Assembly (NCBI GenBank): GCA_035765775.1
Contig: DASTWV010000053.1
Location: forward strand, 1-64,000
Reading direction: 5' to 3'
Length of the DNA stretch: 64,000 nt
Source of the DNA: Actinomycetota bacterium
Lineage (GTDB): Bacteria > Actinomycetota > CADDZG01 > JAHWKV01 > JAOPZY01
The position numbers were made by a program, and so were the translations under genes. The stretch's first letter is position 1, and each line of letters opens with the position of its first letter. Positions 1 to 9,950 of the stretch are shown here, piece by piece. Below the pieces are notes generated by a model. It ran no database searches. It saw nothing but the letters and a program-made list of their open reading frames with translations, and was not told where the DNA came from.

Positions 1-66
1 TGTGGTGCTGGCGGACACCGACACCGTCACCGGCCGGAGGGGCCAGGACTCGGATTTCAGGCGGAG

Positions 67-137
67 GTGGGGCTTCCTTGCGGCCACCCGTGGGGCGTTC
101 TAAGTGGCCACCAGTGGGGACTTTGGCATGGCCACGT
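67..137. repeat. Three tandem 23-24 bp units, probable IS21-like terminus
   Basis: Three consecutive units start at 67, 90 and 114. Each begins GTGGGG and, after about ten variable bases, ends in GGCCAC(C). IS21-family elements carry repeated transposase-binding sites of this kind near their ends, often just after istB. The element itself would lie to the left, outside the window. Bases 1-111 can be read on the plus strand as a frame ending in TAA at 109-111, which could be the tail of an open frame, but it is too short to identify. From about 138 to 270 I see nothing. Confidence 0.45.
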
Positions 138-270
138 ACACTCTTCCTGTCCATATCTGGACCGAACCTGATCGGCAACAAGACGTGTGATTTGACTGCG
201 TCTTACCAGGAACAGGTGCTCGAGATTCGTTAGCGCCATCTGGACTCTTATCGGGGGTCGGTCTGCCGTA

Positions 271-2631
271 TCAACCACCCGCCCTCCCCGAGAGATGATG
301 AACGACCGTGACTGCCTCCCGAGAGGCCTCCTCATACGCCTGCTCCGGAGTCATGGAGCGACCCTCCGCCCACGCTCGGCTCCAGGCCGGCTCACCGAGA
401 TCCTCGCGTGCCCCCGCCAGACAGCGCTCATTGATGACCCGGTCAAAGGGATGCTGTTGCGTGGTAATCGACTCGCGGATGGACGATGCGGCGCCGGCTG
501 TGCGTGCTGCCTGCCGGGCATTTCCTGTCGCAGACATGACGGCGGATACGGCCTCCAGGCCCTCGGCCAGACCCCAGGCGTCCTTCAACTCACGAAACAT
601 CTCGAGGCTCGATGCGGAAAGGGTCACTGCCGCGCGGAGGTCGCCCCGGAGGAGGGCGGCATAGCCCGCCTGCGTCAGCGCTCTCGCCACGAAGTGGCGG
701 TCCCCGAGTTCCCGGTAGAGGGCCAGTGCCTCGTCAAGGTGAACCTCCGCAGCATCGCTGTCGCCCGCCCGCGCCTCTGCCCACCCGAGGTTGAAGAGAG
801 ACGTCGCCAGGTGCCAGCGGGGACCGCCGCCGCGGCAGATGTCCAGGGCATCTCGGAACGATGCCACCCCCTGCGCGTAGCTCCCCTCGGCAACGGCCAC
901 GAGCCCTGCGATCGTGACGGCATTGCGCAGCTCCAATGGGTCACCTCCCTGCTGAGCCAGCGTCAGCAGCTGGTCGCCGAACGCACCGGCCTGGGCATAT
1001 GCCCCCTGGTGGTAGGCAAGCCAGGCGGCGCCCCACAACGCCTTTGCGCGTGGTCGTGGGTGCGCTGACGGACCAAACGACAGCGCGGCGTCGAGCCAAC
1101 GCCGGCCCTCGTTGAAGGCACCGTCGAGGCGCCAGAACATCCATAGGGCGCCGGCGAGCCGGAGGGCGATCTCTGCTTGGGCGTGATCGACGGCCCATCC
1201 GAGGGCGGCCCTGAGGTTCTCCCGATCGGCAGCAAGGCGAGTGAGCCAGGTCGACTGGTCAGGCCCGCGCAGTTCGGGCTCTGCGGCCTCCGCCAGGTTG
1301 AGGAAGTATCGGGCATGACGGTCATCGAGTAGCTCCGACTCATCGAGGCCCTCACCGAACTCACGGATGATGTCGAGCATCCGATAGCGGGCGGCCCCGT
1401 CGGGGGAGTCTGCGAGGAGCAGCAGGCTGCGATCGACCAGGTTGCTGACCCCTCCCAGCAGATCGCTGCCCCCCGGCATTCCACAAACAAATTCGGCTGC
1501 ATCGAGCGTGAATTGACCGACAAAGACGCAGAGCCGCCGGAAGAGCACTTGCTCGCCCTCCCTCAGCAGCTCGTAGCTCCACCGGAGCGTGTCGACCATC
1601 GCCTGCTGGCGGCCCGGAAGGTCGGTAGGCCCACCCGTGAGGATCTGCAGACGATCCTTCAGCCTGGCCAGCAACGCCGGTAGGGGTAGGTGACGAGCCC
1701 GCGCTGCCGCAAGTTCGATGGCCAGTGGCAGGCCTTCCAGGCGGCGGCAGATCTCGGCGATCGTCCCCAGCGAGCGCTCTCCGATGTCAAGGTCCGGTTT
1801 CACCGCCAACGCCCTCTCCACGAACAGCGCGGCAGCCGGACTGGCGGCAAGGCTCCCTCCTGCGTCCAACGCGCCGAGAAGGTCCAGTGGGGGAACCGGG
1901 ATCTCCCGTTCCCCTCGCAGATGCAGCGGCGCTCGACTCGTGACCAGGATGCGCACGCCGGCACCGGCTGCGATGAGGGTGGCAACCACGGCCCTCGCTT
2001 CGAGGACATGCTCGAAGGTGTCGAGGACGATCAGGACCGTGCTGCTGGCCAGGTGCTCCTCGATCGCCTCGAGCAGGGCGCCCTCGACCTGGCCTACCCC
2101 AAGGGCATCGGCAATCGCCGGGGCCACTAGGCCGGGCTCCTGGATGGCAGCGAGGGGCACGAAGCACACGCCGTCGGCAAACCCTTCAAGGGCCTGGCCA
2201 GCGGCCTCAACAGCCAGGCGGGTCTTGCCGATGCCCCCCGGGCCAGTCAGGGTGACCAGCCGCAGGTAACGATCCCGGAGCGCGGCGCCGATCGTGCCGA
2301 GTTCCTGCGCGCGCCCGATGAGGCGAGTCAGGGGAACGGGGAGCCGGGCGTTGCTGCCGCGCCTGTCGCCCGACCTTGCACTGCCATCCGCGTGCCCACT
2401 CCGGCCCCGCGCGACTGCCTCAAACCGCTGCCGCTCGTTCGGCTCCAGGCCCAGCGCACCCGCCAGGAGTCTGGCGGTGGTCGGGTACATGCGGGCGCGG
2501 AGCCCGCGCTCGATGTCGCTGATGGTTCGCTGGCTGACCCCGGCTCTTTCGGCTAACTCCTCCTGAGTTAATCCCGCAGAGATCCGATGCCCCCGCAGGC
2601 ATATCGCGAGAGTGTCGTCCGGAATGCCCAT
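271..2631 (-). CDS. XRE-type regulator with NB-ARC ATPase and TPR repeats
   Basis: A 786-residue cytoplasmic signalling regulator. An XRE helix-turn-helix fills about residues 5-65 (GLTQEELAERAGVSQRTISD). An NB-ARC/AAA ATPase follows, with Walker A GPGGIGKT near residue 130 and a Walker B-like stretch VLIVLDTFEH near 210. The C-terminal half is tetratricopeptide-like, with helical repeats rich in A, L and G. I start at ATG 2631, because the open frame upstream of it has no HTH homology. The order HTH, NB-ARC, TPR is common among actinobacterial regulators of the AfsR/SARP-adjacent kind. The ligand is unknown. The gene is divergent from the hydrolase at 2791, with 160 bp between them, so that pair of genes is the natural candidate target. 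Confidence 0.85.
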   Translation of the reverse strand: MGIPDDTLAICLRGHRISAGLTQEELAERAGVSQRTISDIERGLRARMYPTTARLLAGALGLEPNERQRFEAVARGRSGHADGSARSGDRRGSNARLPVPLTRLIGRAQELGTIGAALRDRYLRLVTLTGPGGIGKTRLAVEAAGQALEGFADGVCFVPLAAIQEPGLVAPAIADALGVGQVEGALLEAIEEHLASSTVLIVLDTFEHVLEARAVVATLIAAGAGVRILVTSRAPLHLRGEREIPVPPLDLLGALDAGGSLAASPAAALFVERALAVKPDLDIGERSLGTIAEICRRLEGLPLAIELAAARARHLPLPALLARLKDRLQILTGGPTDLPGRQQAMVDTLRWSYELLREGEQVLFRRLCVFVGQFTLDAAEFVCGMPGGSDLLGGVSNLVDRSLLLLADSPDGAARYRMLDIIREFGEGLDESELLDDRHARYFLNLAEAAEPELRGPDQSTWLTRLAADRENLRAALGWAVDHAQAEIALRLAGALWMFWRLDGAFNEGRRWLDAALSFGPSAHPRPRAKALWGAAWLAYHQGAYAQAGAFGDQLLTLAQQGGDPLELRNAVTIAGLVAVAEGSYAQGVASFRDALDICRGGGPRWHLATSLFNLGWAEARAGDSDAAEVHLDEALALYRELGDRHFVARALTQAGYAALLRGDLRAAVTLSASSLEMFRELKDAWGLAEGLEAVSAVMSATGNARQAARTAGAASSIRESITTQQHPFDRVINERCLAGAREDLGEPAWSRAWAEGRSMTPEQAYEEASREAVTVVHHLSGRAGG

Positions 2632-2790
2632 ATCAGTACCCTGTCGTTGCCCTGATGCTACTGCGGTCGCCCACAAGTGCGTGCCAACTCGGTGACCGAG
2701 ACGGTGGGTCCGTTTCCTGGTCGACCGCTGCCCCGCCCCCCAGACTTGGCGACAGCAGGCGGTTGCATCTGAACAGGGAAAGGGGATGCC

Positions 2791-3609
2791 ATGGGCATAT
2801 CGGCAATCGAAGTCGGCACGGTGCAGGCAAACGGGACCACGCTCCACTACGAGAGCAGAGGGGAGGGCTCGGCGATCCTGCTCATTGCGGGCGGGCTTGC
2901 CGATGCCGGCCAGTTCGGCGAGTTCAGCGACGTGCTTGGCCGAGATCACCGAGTCATCACCTACGACCGACGGGGCAACTCCCGCAGCCCCGCCCCCGAA
3001 GGCTGGACCACCACTACGGTGGAGCAGCAATCGGACGACGCCGCGGCCCTCCTGGTCGCCCTGGGTGTCAGCCGCCCGTTGGTCTATGGGCACAGCATCG
3101 GGGCCCCCATCGCGCTCGACCTCGGCCTTCGGCATCCGGCGACCGTCCAGGGGGTCGCCCTGCACGACCCGGCGATGATGGGCACGCTCGCAGACCCAGG
3201 GGCCGTCATGGCGGTCCTCGGTCCGGTGATCGGCGAGGCGATGACCGCCGGTGGTCCTCCGGCGGCAGCCGACGCCTTCTACCGATTCGCCGTGGGACCT
3301 GCCATCGACGCCTTGGACCCGGCCGTATACGAGCGCATGAAAGCCGACGGCGGCGTACTGTTCGGCGTCGAGTTCGAGAGCCTGTCCGGCTGGTTGCCGG
3401 ATGAGGGCGCCCTACGGGAGAACAGGGTTCCCGTACGGTTGTTGGTGGGGGCGGAGAGCCCGCCGTTCTTTCGCGAGGCGGCCGAGTGGCTGAGCGCCCG
3501 CCTCGACGCCAAGATCGCCGACGTTCCCGGGGGCCACGGTGCTGCGTTCGTCCACCCAAACGAGGTCGCACAGCGCCTCGAGGACTTCATCGGTGAGGTG
3601 GGGCGATGA
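2791..3609 (+). CDS. Alpha/beta hydrolase
   Basis: A 272-residue alpha/beta-fold hydrolase. The nucleophile elbow GHSIGA lies near residues 100-105, the oxyanion-hole region is LLIAGG near 31-36, and the probable catalytic His is in GGHGAAF near residue 250. The ATG at 2791 follows a purine-rich GGGAAAGGGG ribosome-binding site. No signal peptide is seen, so it is probably cytosolic. The next gene overlaps it by 4 bp, so the two are translationally coupled. The substrate cannot be told from sequence; esterase, lactonase or haloperoxidase-like activities are all possible in this fold. Confidence 0.88.
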   Translation: MGISAIEVGTVQANGTTLHYESRGEGSAILLIAGGLADAGQFGEFSDVLGRDHRVITYDRRGNSRSPAPEGWTTTTVEQQSDDAAALLVALGVSRPLVYGHSIGAPIALDLGLRHPATVQGVALHDPAMMGTLADPGAVMAVLGPVIGEAMTAGGPPAAADAFYRFAVGPAIDALDPAVYERMKADGGVLFGVEFESLSGWLPDEGALRENRVPVRLLVGAESPPFFREAAEWLSARLDAKIADVPGGHGAAFVHPNEVAQRLEDFIGEVGR

Positions 3610-4106
3610 GCGCCGAAATGGGGGTCGCAAACGAGGAGGAACGATCCGATGTCACGGATATCCGGCAGGTTCTCGAGCAAATCGATGTCGCGTGGAATGT
3701 GCACGACGCCAGCAAGTTCGCCGCACTGTTCACGGGTGATGCCCGCTTCACCAACGTGCGTGGGATGCAAGCGAGAGGTCGGGACGGCGTCGAGCGTTTT
3801 GTGGCACCTCTGTTCGCCACAATGTTCAGTGACAGCGAACAGCACACCCTGCGCATCGACACGGCATTTCTTGCCCCCGGTCTCGCCGCCGTGGATGCCT
3901 GGTGGACCATGCACGGAGCACGTACGCTCGATGGCAGTCCCCGCCCGACACGGTACGGCCTGTTCAGCCTCGTGATGCGCACTACGACCGAAGGTTGGCG
4001 GATCGCGGTGTGGCACAACATGGAATTGGCCGGCCTCCCTCCCGAGGATCCCGCAGCGTGGCGTTTCGTGATTTTTCACAATGAGGGGCCGACCAAAGCC
4101 CACTGA
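3606..4106 (+). CDS. SnoaL-like / DUF4440-type protein
   Basis: A 166-residue single-domain protein of the NTF2-like fold. The pattern of an N-terminal helix with WNVHDASKFAALF, then a region with RGRDGVERF and a C-terminal WRIAVWHN strand, is typical of SgcJ/EcaC/SnoaL-like proteins, which often act on small hydrophobic substrates or bind them. It overlaps the hydrolase stop by 4 bp (ATGA), so the two are co-translated and probably share a pathway. No catalytic residues can be assigned with confidence. Confidence 0.75.
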   Translation: MSAEMGVANEEERSDVTDIRQVLEQIDVAWNVHDASKFAALFTGDARFTNVRGMQARGRDGVERFVAPLFATMFSDSEQHTLRIDTAFLAPGLAAVDAWWTMHGARTLDGSPRPTRYGLFSLVMRTTTEGWRIAVWHNMELAGLPPEDPAAWRFVIFHNEGPTKAH

Positions 4107-4292
4107 CGCGCGCAGGTCTCGACCGGAGCCGGGCGGGCAGTTTTCGGCCGTCGTTGATCAGCCATTGACAGGTGTGTGCCCGACACGGAGCCCGTGCTGC
4201 CTGACAGGTGCGCTTGCCGGCCACCGTTCATCGTTGCGAAGCCGATCTGAAAACCTCGCTTGGGCGGACTCGCAAGCATCCCAGGCCGGAGC

Positions 4293-7200
4293 TCAGCCCG
4301 ACTGGAAGGTCCCCACGACCAGCAGGTCGCCCGGCACGTAGCCGCCCTCGAAGCGGATGTAGTTCTTCGTGGGGAACAGCAGGTTCTTGAGCGCGAAGAC
4401 CGACACCGCTTCGAAGGGCACGTCGAGCTGCTGGGTGATCTGCGAAGGCAGTTGGTTGCGGATCTCGTTGTTCACCTGCGCGGCGAAGTCGTCCGACCCG
4501 CTCGGCCCGCCACCGGACATGTGGCCGGTGACCGTACCTGCAGGGTTGACCACCCGCATCTTGATGGTCTGCTCGCGCCCGGCCCCGCCCACGTCGACGA
4601 CCAGCTGACCGTTGACGTTGATATCGACCTGGGTGGACATATCGGATTCACGGCAACTGGTGCAGCTGAAAAGGCACGGGTAGACCGTGGTGCAGGCCTT
4701 TTGCGTGTACTTCATCGTGTTGCTGCGCGATCCGGTGAGGTTGATGCGACCGTCAGGGCGGGCAATAAGCTTCGTCCCCTCCAGCGACCAGGTGACGTCG
4801 TTGCCGCCCGGGATCCAGTAGGTGTAGTCCGTGAAACTGCCGCCGCCGCGGCCCCCGCCGGAACTTACGGAGTGATTCAACTTGCTCATGTCCACCTTGC
4901 CCACGACGTTTGCCGTACTGAACCTCCCCGTCCAAGCCTTCGCCGGGTTCCCGGGATCGTCCCCCGCGGCCACCCAGTTGCCCTTCCGCAGGCTGCCCGG
5001 GATGACCGACGAGAAAAGCAGGCCGCTGCGCAGCATGAGGCTGCACTCCTCCCCCTGCGGGATGGGCTCGGGCACGCCGTTCAGGAAGGTCTGGCTGTAG
5101 TCCAGCAGGCTCCGCCCGCCGGTCTGGATGAACAGCTGCAACATCTTGGCGGACGAGGGCGTGGTGAGCTTCTTGAACTGGAAGGCGTTCGGCCGCAGCG
5201 CCTCGATCGTCGGCACCTGGGTCAAGTCCAGGCGGTTGATGAGGAACTTGACCGGGTTGGTGGCGAAGTAGGCCGCCACCGCCCGGCTGAAGTCCACCTT
5301 CTCCACGGGATCCATCTCGATGCGGTTGACATCGAAGGCGCCGGTCTGCAGGTCGAGGGTCACCTCGATCACGTCGTGCCCCCCGGCGGTGCCGATCACC
5401 TTGGAGATCGCCACGTAGGCGGTCAGGGTGGTGCCGTCGATGGCCACGGGGTTGTCACACTCCGGCGGCTTGTCGCCCCGCTGATCGCACTCGGTGAGGG
5501 TCCCAGTGAGCCCGAAGTCGAGGCGGACGTCGGTCTCCTTCGGGGTGGTGAAGGAGAGCTGGGGATAGCCGTAGGTAAGGTCCCAGCGCTTGATGGCGTA
5601 GACCCCCTCACGGATGCGGGTCTTGGTCTCCACCTTGATGGTGTTCTTGTAGGTGGTGTCCCGCTTCAGGGCGTCGTACTGCTCGCGGAGCACCCGGTCG
5701 ATCTGGGCGAGGGACATGTTGAAAACCACATCCCACCCGTTGGTGCAGGCCCCCTGGGCGGACATGGCGCTGACCAGGTCCGGGGTGCTGGGGACCTGGG
5801 CAGCTGCGGGCGCCGCCCTCAGGCGCAGCCCCGGCTCCCCGGCCCGCAAGCGGCGCTGGAGCAGCGTGCGGGCGTCGACGATGCGGGCTTCGAGGACGAA
5901 GCGCAGCACGACCGTCGCCGTGGTGCCCTCGAACGCGATCTCCCTATTGGTAGAGGTGTCCGGGAAGGCGACGCTCCAGGACGAGAACGGGGTCACCCGG
6001 CTGACGCCTTCGGACCAGCTGCGGCCGCCATCGGTGAACCGGGGCTTGTTCGTCCCCGCCTCGTATTCGTAGACCCGTTCGCGCCACGGGGTGCGGTAGG
6101 TATGGGGCTGCCGCTGGGTGTCGCGGTCCAGGAAGGGCGTGCCCCCGTAGGTGAGCTGCACCAGGTAGCGCCCCGACTCGGTGCTCTTCACCCCAACGAC
6201 CTCCGCCACCACCGACACCACCCGTGCGTCCACGTACTGGCTGAACGAGCGGGCGTCAAGGGGGAGCTCGAAGGCGAAGGTGTTCCCCCGGGTGACGTCT
6301 GCCAGCGGCACGCCCTCGATCCGGTACTCGATCGGAGTGGTGGTGGACACCTGGTGCTGGGTCAACGCCTCCCGGGCGACGATCGTGGCGCGCGTCTGGC
6401 GTACCCGCGCCTCCCGGAACTTGAGCACGCTGTAGGACAGGATCAGCGTCGGCGGCTGCAGGTTGGCGTACTGGAGCGCCTGGTCCTGCTGGGCGAACGC
6501 CTTGGCCAGGATGGCCAGCATCTGGTCGCGCAGGAAGCTGAGATGGCCGGTGAGCCCGATCAGGTCGATCTTCGCCGTGTCTAGGTCCTTGATGTCCTTG
6601 GGATGCAAGGCCCCCTTCAGGGCCTCGAGGCGAGCCGCCTGCCGACGATTTATTTCCTGCTGCAGCTGGTTCGTATAGATATCCCGCTCGATCTGGTGCT
6701 GGGCGGATTTAGCGGAAAGCACTGCCTTGCCCCGGCTCACCAGGATGGAAAAGGTTGCGCTCAGGTCGGCTTTGGCGGCCGCCGCCGGGCCGTCGCTTGG
6801 GCCCATGTCCAACAGGGCCTTGAACTTGAGCAAGGTTTCGTCCCAGTCCGAGGGCGTCGGGCTGCCGAAGTCGGTGCCGTCCAGGCCGTCGAGGGCCGAC
6901 TGCGCCTTCTTGAGCTTGTCAACCTCGGTGGCGATCCCGGAGTACAGCTTCCAGGTGGCGTTCAACACATTGAGCGTCTTCTGGATCCGCTGGGCCAGCA
7001 GGCCGAGATCCTTCACCGCCGAGATCGAGCTGGCGGGGACGGCGATCGAGGTGCCGAGGGAGAAGAGGTTGGTGGCGACCTCGATGCCGAACTTGATGCC
7101 CTCGAGGGTCTGCCATTGCGTGACCGCGCTCTTGTAGCGCTGGATGGCGGCGTCGACCTCGGCCTGCTGCACAAACAGCGCCGATTCGAGCTTCCCCACC

Positions 7201-9266
7201 TTATCGGCCTGCTGGATCGCCTCGCCCTTCTGCTTCTCGATGATGCCGTCGTACATCCGGTTGATGTCCTGCTGCTGGGCGGCGTTGGCCTCAATTGTCT
7301 TGGCGAGCAGCTCACCGGTCTGGACGATGTTCTCGTTGAGCTGCTTGGCGACGTCGATCACCAGCTCGCGCTGCCGGCGGGCCTCAATCTCGAGCGTGGT
7401 CTGGTTGATGGCGCCCTCGATCGCTGCGGCGTATTCCAGGATGCGCTCGACATACTCCCGATACTCCCCGTAGGGCAGCAGCGGCACGAAGCTGCCGTAG
7501 TTGGCATCGACGGCGTAGCTCGCCAGGTCCAGCACGCGCACCCGCAGGGCAAGGAGTTGCTTGTCGCTGGTGCCCGCCGGGATGAACGCCGCCAACCAGC
7601 GCAGGAAGTCCCGCATGAATCCCTGGATCCCTGTGCCCTCACCGGCGCTCTGGTTGCCGAGCACCGCCTCGGCGAGGACGGTGGCGAACTGCAGTCCGTC
7701 GACCAGCGTCGGGAGCGCGGTTGCAGGCGGCACCCCCCGGACATCGCCGACCACAATCGGGTCGGCGTCGCGGCCCTCGCCGATCAGCCCGTAGGCCAAC
7801 CCGTCGGCTACCACCCGGTACTTGCTGCCTACCCGGTTGCGCACCGCCATGGCGCCCAGAAACTCCTGGCAGGCGACGCTCATGGCGTCGTAGGCGGCAT
7901 CGGAGACCTCGACCGCCACCGGTCGGCCGCTGGTCCGCATGTCGATGACCTGCCCGAAGAGGCCGATCCGCTGCCCAGGGAGGGTCGTCCCCTGACTCGA
8001 GCAATTCACCACGTTGCCGAACACCGTGAAGTCCTTCACCGTGTCGGCGGCGACCAGCTGGAGGTCGCCCACGTCGATGCGGGACTTGTAGACGGTGATC
8101 GTCGGGGTGGCGAGAGCGGAGACCACCCCGGGCTGATCCTGGGGGAGGAGGCGCGCGAAGTCGCGGTCATCGACCGGGGCGAAGTTCGGGTTGATCGAGT
8201 CCCCGTATTTCTGGGCGAGCGCCGCCTGCAGAACCCGCTGCCAGAGCAGCGTGCGCTTGAACTCGACGAACAGGCTCAAGGGGCTGAGCTGTACCCGGGT
8301 CGGCGCCTGCTCGACGAATTCCCGGTCGAGGGCCTCGAGGGTCAGGCGTGCGCCGGCGTCGAAGGGCGCGAAGAGCGTGTCTCGGCGGGCGAAAGTCGGC
8401 TCGTACCAGTCGTGCCCCTCCAGGCTGGTGCGGAAGCGGTCCGAGTTGCTCAGGCACAGGACGGCCCCGTACTCGGCGACGTAACCGAACTCACCCTTGA
8501 CAGCGTCGGTGGTGAAGTAGACGAACTCGACCGCCCCAGGGCCGGACAGCGGGTTCTTGCCGTCGGCGTAGGCCTTCTTGATGCGGGCAAAACGCTGCTC
8601 GGGGAAGGCAAACACCTGCACGATGGCGTCCCCGATGTCGATGCGTGACACAAAGTGGGTTCCCCACCGGGCGAAGTGCTCGAGGAAGTGCTCGGCCCGC
8701 CGCCTGTCCAGCTCCGTGCCGTAGTCCTGCTTCTCCTCGATGCCGGCGTGGCGGAGCTGGCGGGTGGCGTCCAGGAAGCTGTTGTCCAGGCCGAGGGCGG
8801 GATCGGGCTTGCGGGGGCGCATGTGCATGAGCACGTCGCCCTCCTCGGCGGCGTGCTGGGCGATCCCATCCCGCCGCTCCAGCTTGACCAGCGCATAGCC
8901 CCGCCCGGGTATGGCGAGGTCGACACCGATGGTCTCGCTGATCTCGGCCAGCGCCTCCGGGTTGCGGGCCGCACCCATGAGCAACGCCCCGGCGGGCAGC
9001 TCCGGGGCGTGGACGTCGGCGGCGGGGGCGACGACGTCGTAGGGGATCAGAGCGCTGAGGAGGCTCTGGGGCGTGTCGTGCAGGGAGATGCTCGGGTAGT
9101 CCCACGTCCCCCGGGAGGGCGGAGCCGTAGGCTCGGTGGTGCGCAGGGGCGGGTCGGCGGGCGGGTAGAGGATGTCGACCCTGCCGGCGCCCGGGTCCCA
9201 GTTGGCGTTGAGGCCGCGGAAGATGTTGGTGGCTCTTCCGAGGGGGATCGAGTCGATGCCGTTCAC
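4293..9266 (-). CDS. Giant MACPF-like / helical / P47-TULIP-like putative pore-forming toxin
   Basis: About 1657 residues. Residues 195-220 carry a MACPF-type signature: WGTHFVSRIDIGD (201-213), like the Y/W-G-T-H-F signature of perforin-like proteins, though GD replaces the usual GG. Residues about 600-800 and 850-940 are long Gln/Glu/Lys/Ala-rich helices interrupted by a hydrophobic segment (FGIEVATNLFSLGTSIAVPA), as in helical pore formers. From about residue 1170, TNGWDVVFNMS starts a region that resembles clostridial P47/TULIP proteins and ends with YVPGDLLVVG. A cysteine cluster (CTTVYPCLFSCTSC) lies near residue 1530. No signal peptide is visible. I start at GTG 9266, eight bases after AAAGGGG; an in-frame ATG at 9350 lacks a good binding site. 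It stands alone, with no obvious partner gene. I know of no described protein with this order. The domain calls are from motif recognition only. Confidence 0.72.
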   Translation of the reverse strand: MNGIDSIPLGRATNIFRGLNANWDPGAGRVDILYPPADPPLRTTEPTAPPSRGTWDYPSISLHDTPQSLLSALIPYDVVAPAADVHAPELPAGALLMGAARNPEALAEISETIGVDLAIPGRGYALVKLERRDGIAQHAAEEGDVLMHMRPRKPDPALGLDNSFLDATRQLRHAGIEEKQDYGTELDRRRAEHFLEHFARWGTHFVSRIDIGDAIVQVFAFPEQRFARIKKAYADGKNPLSGPGAVEFVYFTTDAVKGEFGYVAEYGAVLCLSNSDRFRTSLEGHDWYEPTFARRDTLFAPFDAGARLTLEALDREFVEQAPTRVQLSPLSLFVEFKRTLLWQRVLQAALAQKYGDSINPNFAPVDDRDFARLLPQDQPGVVSALATPTITVYKSRIDVGDLQLVAADTVKDFTVFGNVVNCSSQGTTLPGQRIGLFGQVIDMRTSGRPVAVEVSDAAYDAMSVACQEFLGAMAVRNRVGSKYRVVADGLAYGLIGEGRDADPIVVGDVRGVPPATALPTLVDGLQFATVLAEAVLGNQSAGEGTGIQGFMRDFLRWLAAFIPAGTSDKQLLALRVRVLDLASYAVDANYGSFVPLLPYGEYREYVERILEYAAAIEGAINQTTLEIEARRQRELVIDVAKQLNENIVQTGELLAKTIEANAAQQQDINRMYDGIIEKQKGEAIQQADKVGKLESALFVQQAEVDAAIQRYKSAVTQWQTLEGIKFGIEVATNLFSLGTSIAVPASSISAVKDLGLLAQRIQKTLNVLNATWKLYSGIATEVDKLKKAQSALDGLDGTDFGSPTPSDWDETLLKFKALLDMGPSDGPAAAAKADLSATFSILVSRGKAVLSAKSAQHQIERDIYTNQLQQEINRRQAARLEALKGALHPKDIKDLDTAKIDLIGLTGHLSFLRDQMLAILAKAFAQQDQALQYANLQPPTLILSYSVLKFREARVRQTRATIVAREALTQHQVSTTTPIEYRIEGVPLADVTRGNTFAFELPLDARSFSQYVDARVVSVVAEVVGVKSTESGRYLVQLTYGGTPFLDRDTQRQPHTYRTPWRERVYEYEAGTNKPRFTDGGRSWSEGVSRVTPFSSWSVAFPDTSTNREIAFEGTTATVVLRFVLEARIVDARTLLQRRLRAGEPGLRLRAAPAAAQVPSTPDLVSAMSAQGACTNGWDVVFNMSLAQIDRVLREQYDALKRDTTYKNTIKVETKTRIREGVYAIKRWDLTYGYPQLSFTTPKETDVRLDFGLTGTLTECDQRGDKPPECDNPVAIDGTTLTAYVAISKVIGTAGGHDVIEVTLDLQTGAFDVNRIEMDPVEKVDFSRAVAAYFATNPVKFLINRLDLTQVPTIEALRPNAFQFKKLTTPSSAKMLQLFIQTGGRSLLDYSQTFLNGVPEPIPQGEECSLMLRSGLLFSSVIPGSLRKGNWVAAGDDPGNPAKAWTGRFSTANVVGKVDMSKLNHSVSSGGGRGGGSFTDYTYWIPGGNDVTWSLEGTKLIARPDGRINLTGSRSNTMKYTQKACTTVYPCLFSCTSCRESDMSTQVDINVNGQLVVDVGGAGREQTIKMRVVNPAGTVTGHMSGGGPSGSDDFAAQVNNEIRNQLPSQITQQLDVPFEAVSVFALKNLLFPTKNYIRFEGGYVPGDLLVVGTFQSG

Positions 9267-9950
9267 GAAGGCTACCCCTTTCGCCAGGCGGGACGACTGA
9301 GGCCCAGCATACAGTTTAGAAGGTAGGTACGGACGGCCCCGCTCGGCCATACGCAAGGCCGTCAGGCTCCATCCGCAACCACCCTTCCGCTCGGCGCCGG
9401 CGCCTCTTGCGAAGGGAGCGGCGGCACGGTCACCGCCGACAGCCGACAGTAGGCCCGGGCCGACTGGCCCGTGACCGGGCGTCTGTTGCTCCCGGTCCCG
9501 GCGCACCTCGTCGGGATCCCAGGGAATGCCCCCGAGCACCTGCAATGCCATGAGCCCGGCGACCTCGGCGAGCTCCCTTTGGCGGTGCCGCCGGCCGCCA
9601 GTACCGTCGCACGCTTACGCCGGGTTGGGCCGAGCGCCTGGAGGGAGCTCACCGGCGAGGATGCCTACCCTGGACGTTGCAGAACGCCTCGGCAGGCCAG
9701 ATCCGGGAGTGGTCGAAGGCCGCCCTGGCGGCGTCGAGAGTACAAGGGCACCAGTGAGCCGAGCGTCTCGGGGGCCGCTAAGACTTCCTCCTGCACCACC
9801 TCAGGCCCGGATCAGCCTCTGGCCCAGGCTCCAGGGTTGCGCCCTGGTCCAGTGACCGACGCGGCGGCCACACTATCGCTCATTTCTCCCTTGCAAATGG
9901 GGCAAGCATAGGTCAGAGTGTGGGTAACGGTCCTGCGAAGGGAGGCAACC
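9267..9950. other. Gene-poor stretch between the giant gene and carbonic anhydrase
   Basis: Divergent intergenic region of 684 bp. The frame of the giant gene stays open back to 9551, but codon quality drops upstream of 9266. Short open frames on both strands show no recognisable domain. The promoters of the two divergent genes should lie here; I see no convincing -35/-10 pair. Confidence 0.5.

Noticed and set aside
2632-3165. N-terminal extension of the XRE/NB-ARC gene to 3165
   Set aside because: It would overlap the hydrolase gene and has no homology before the HTH, which starts just after ATG 2631.
4260-9326. Long open frames on the plus strand opposite the giant gene (4260-6584, 6603-8648)
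   Set aside because: They run antisense to a gene with real domains and have the His/Arg/Gly/Val-rich composition typical of frames antisense to GC-rich genes.
9362-9652. Minus-strand frames upstream of the giant gene
   Set aside because: Low-complexity Arg/Ser/Pro composition and no good start; probably non-coding.
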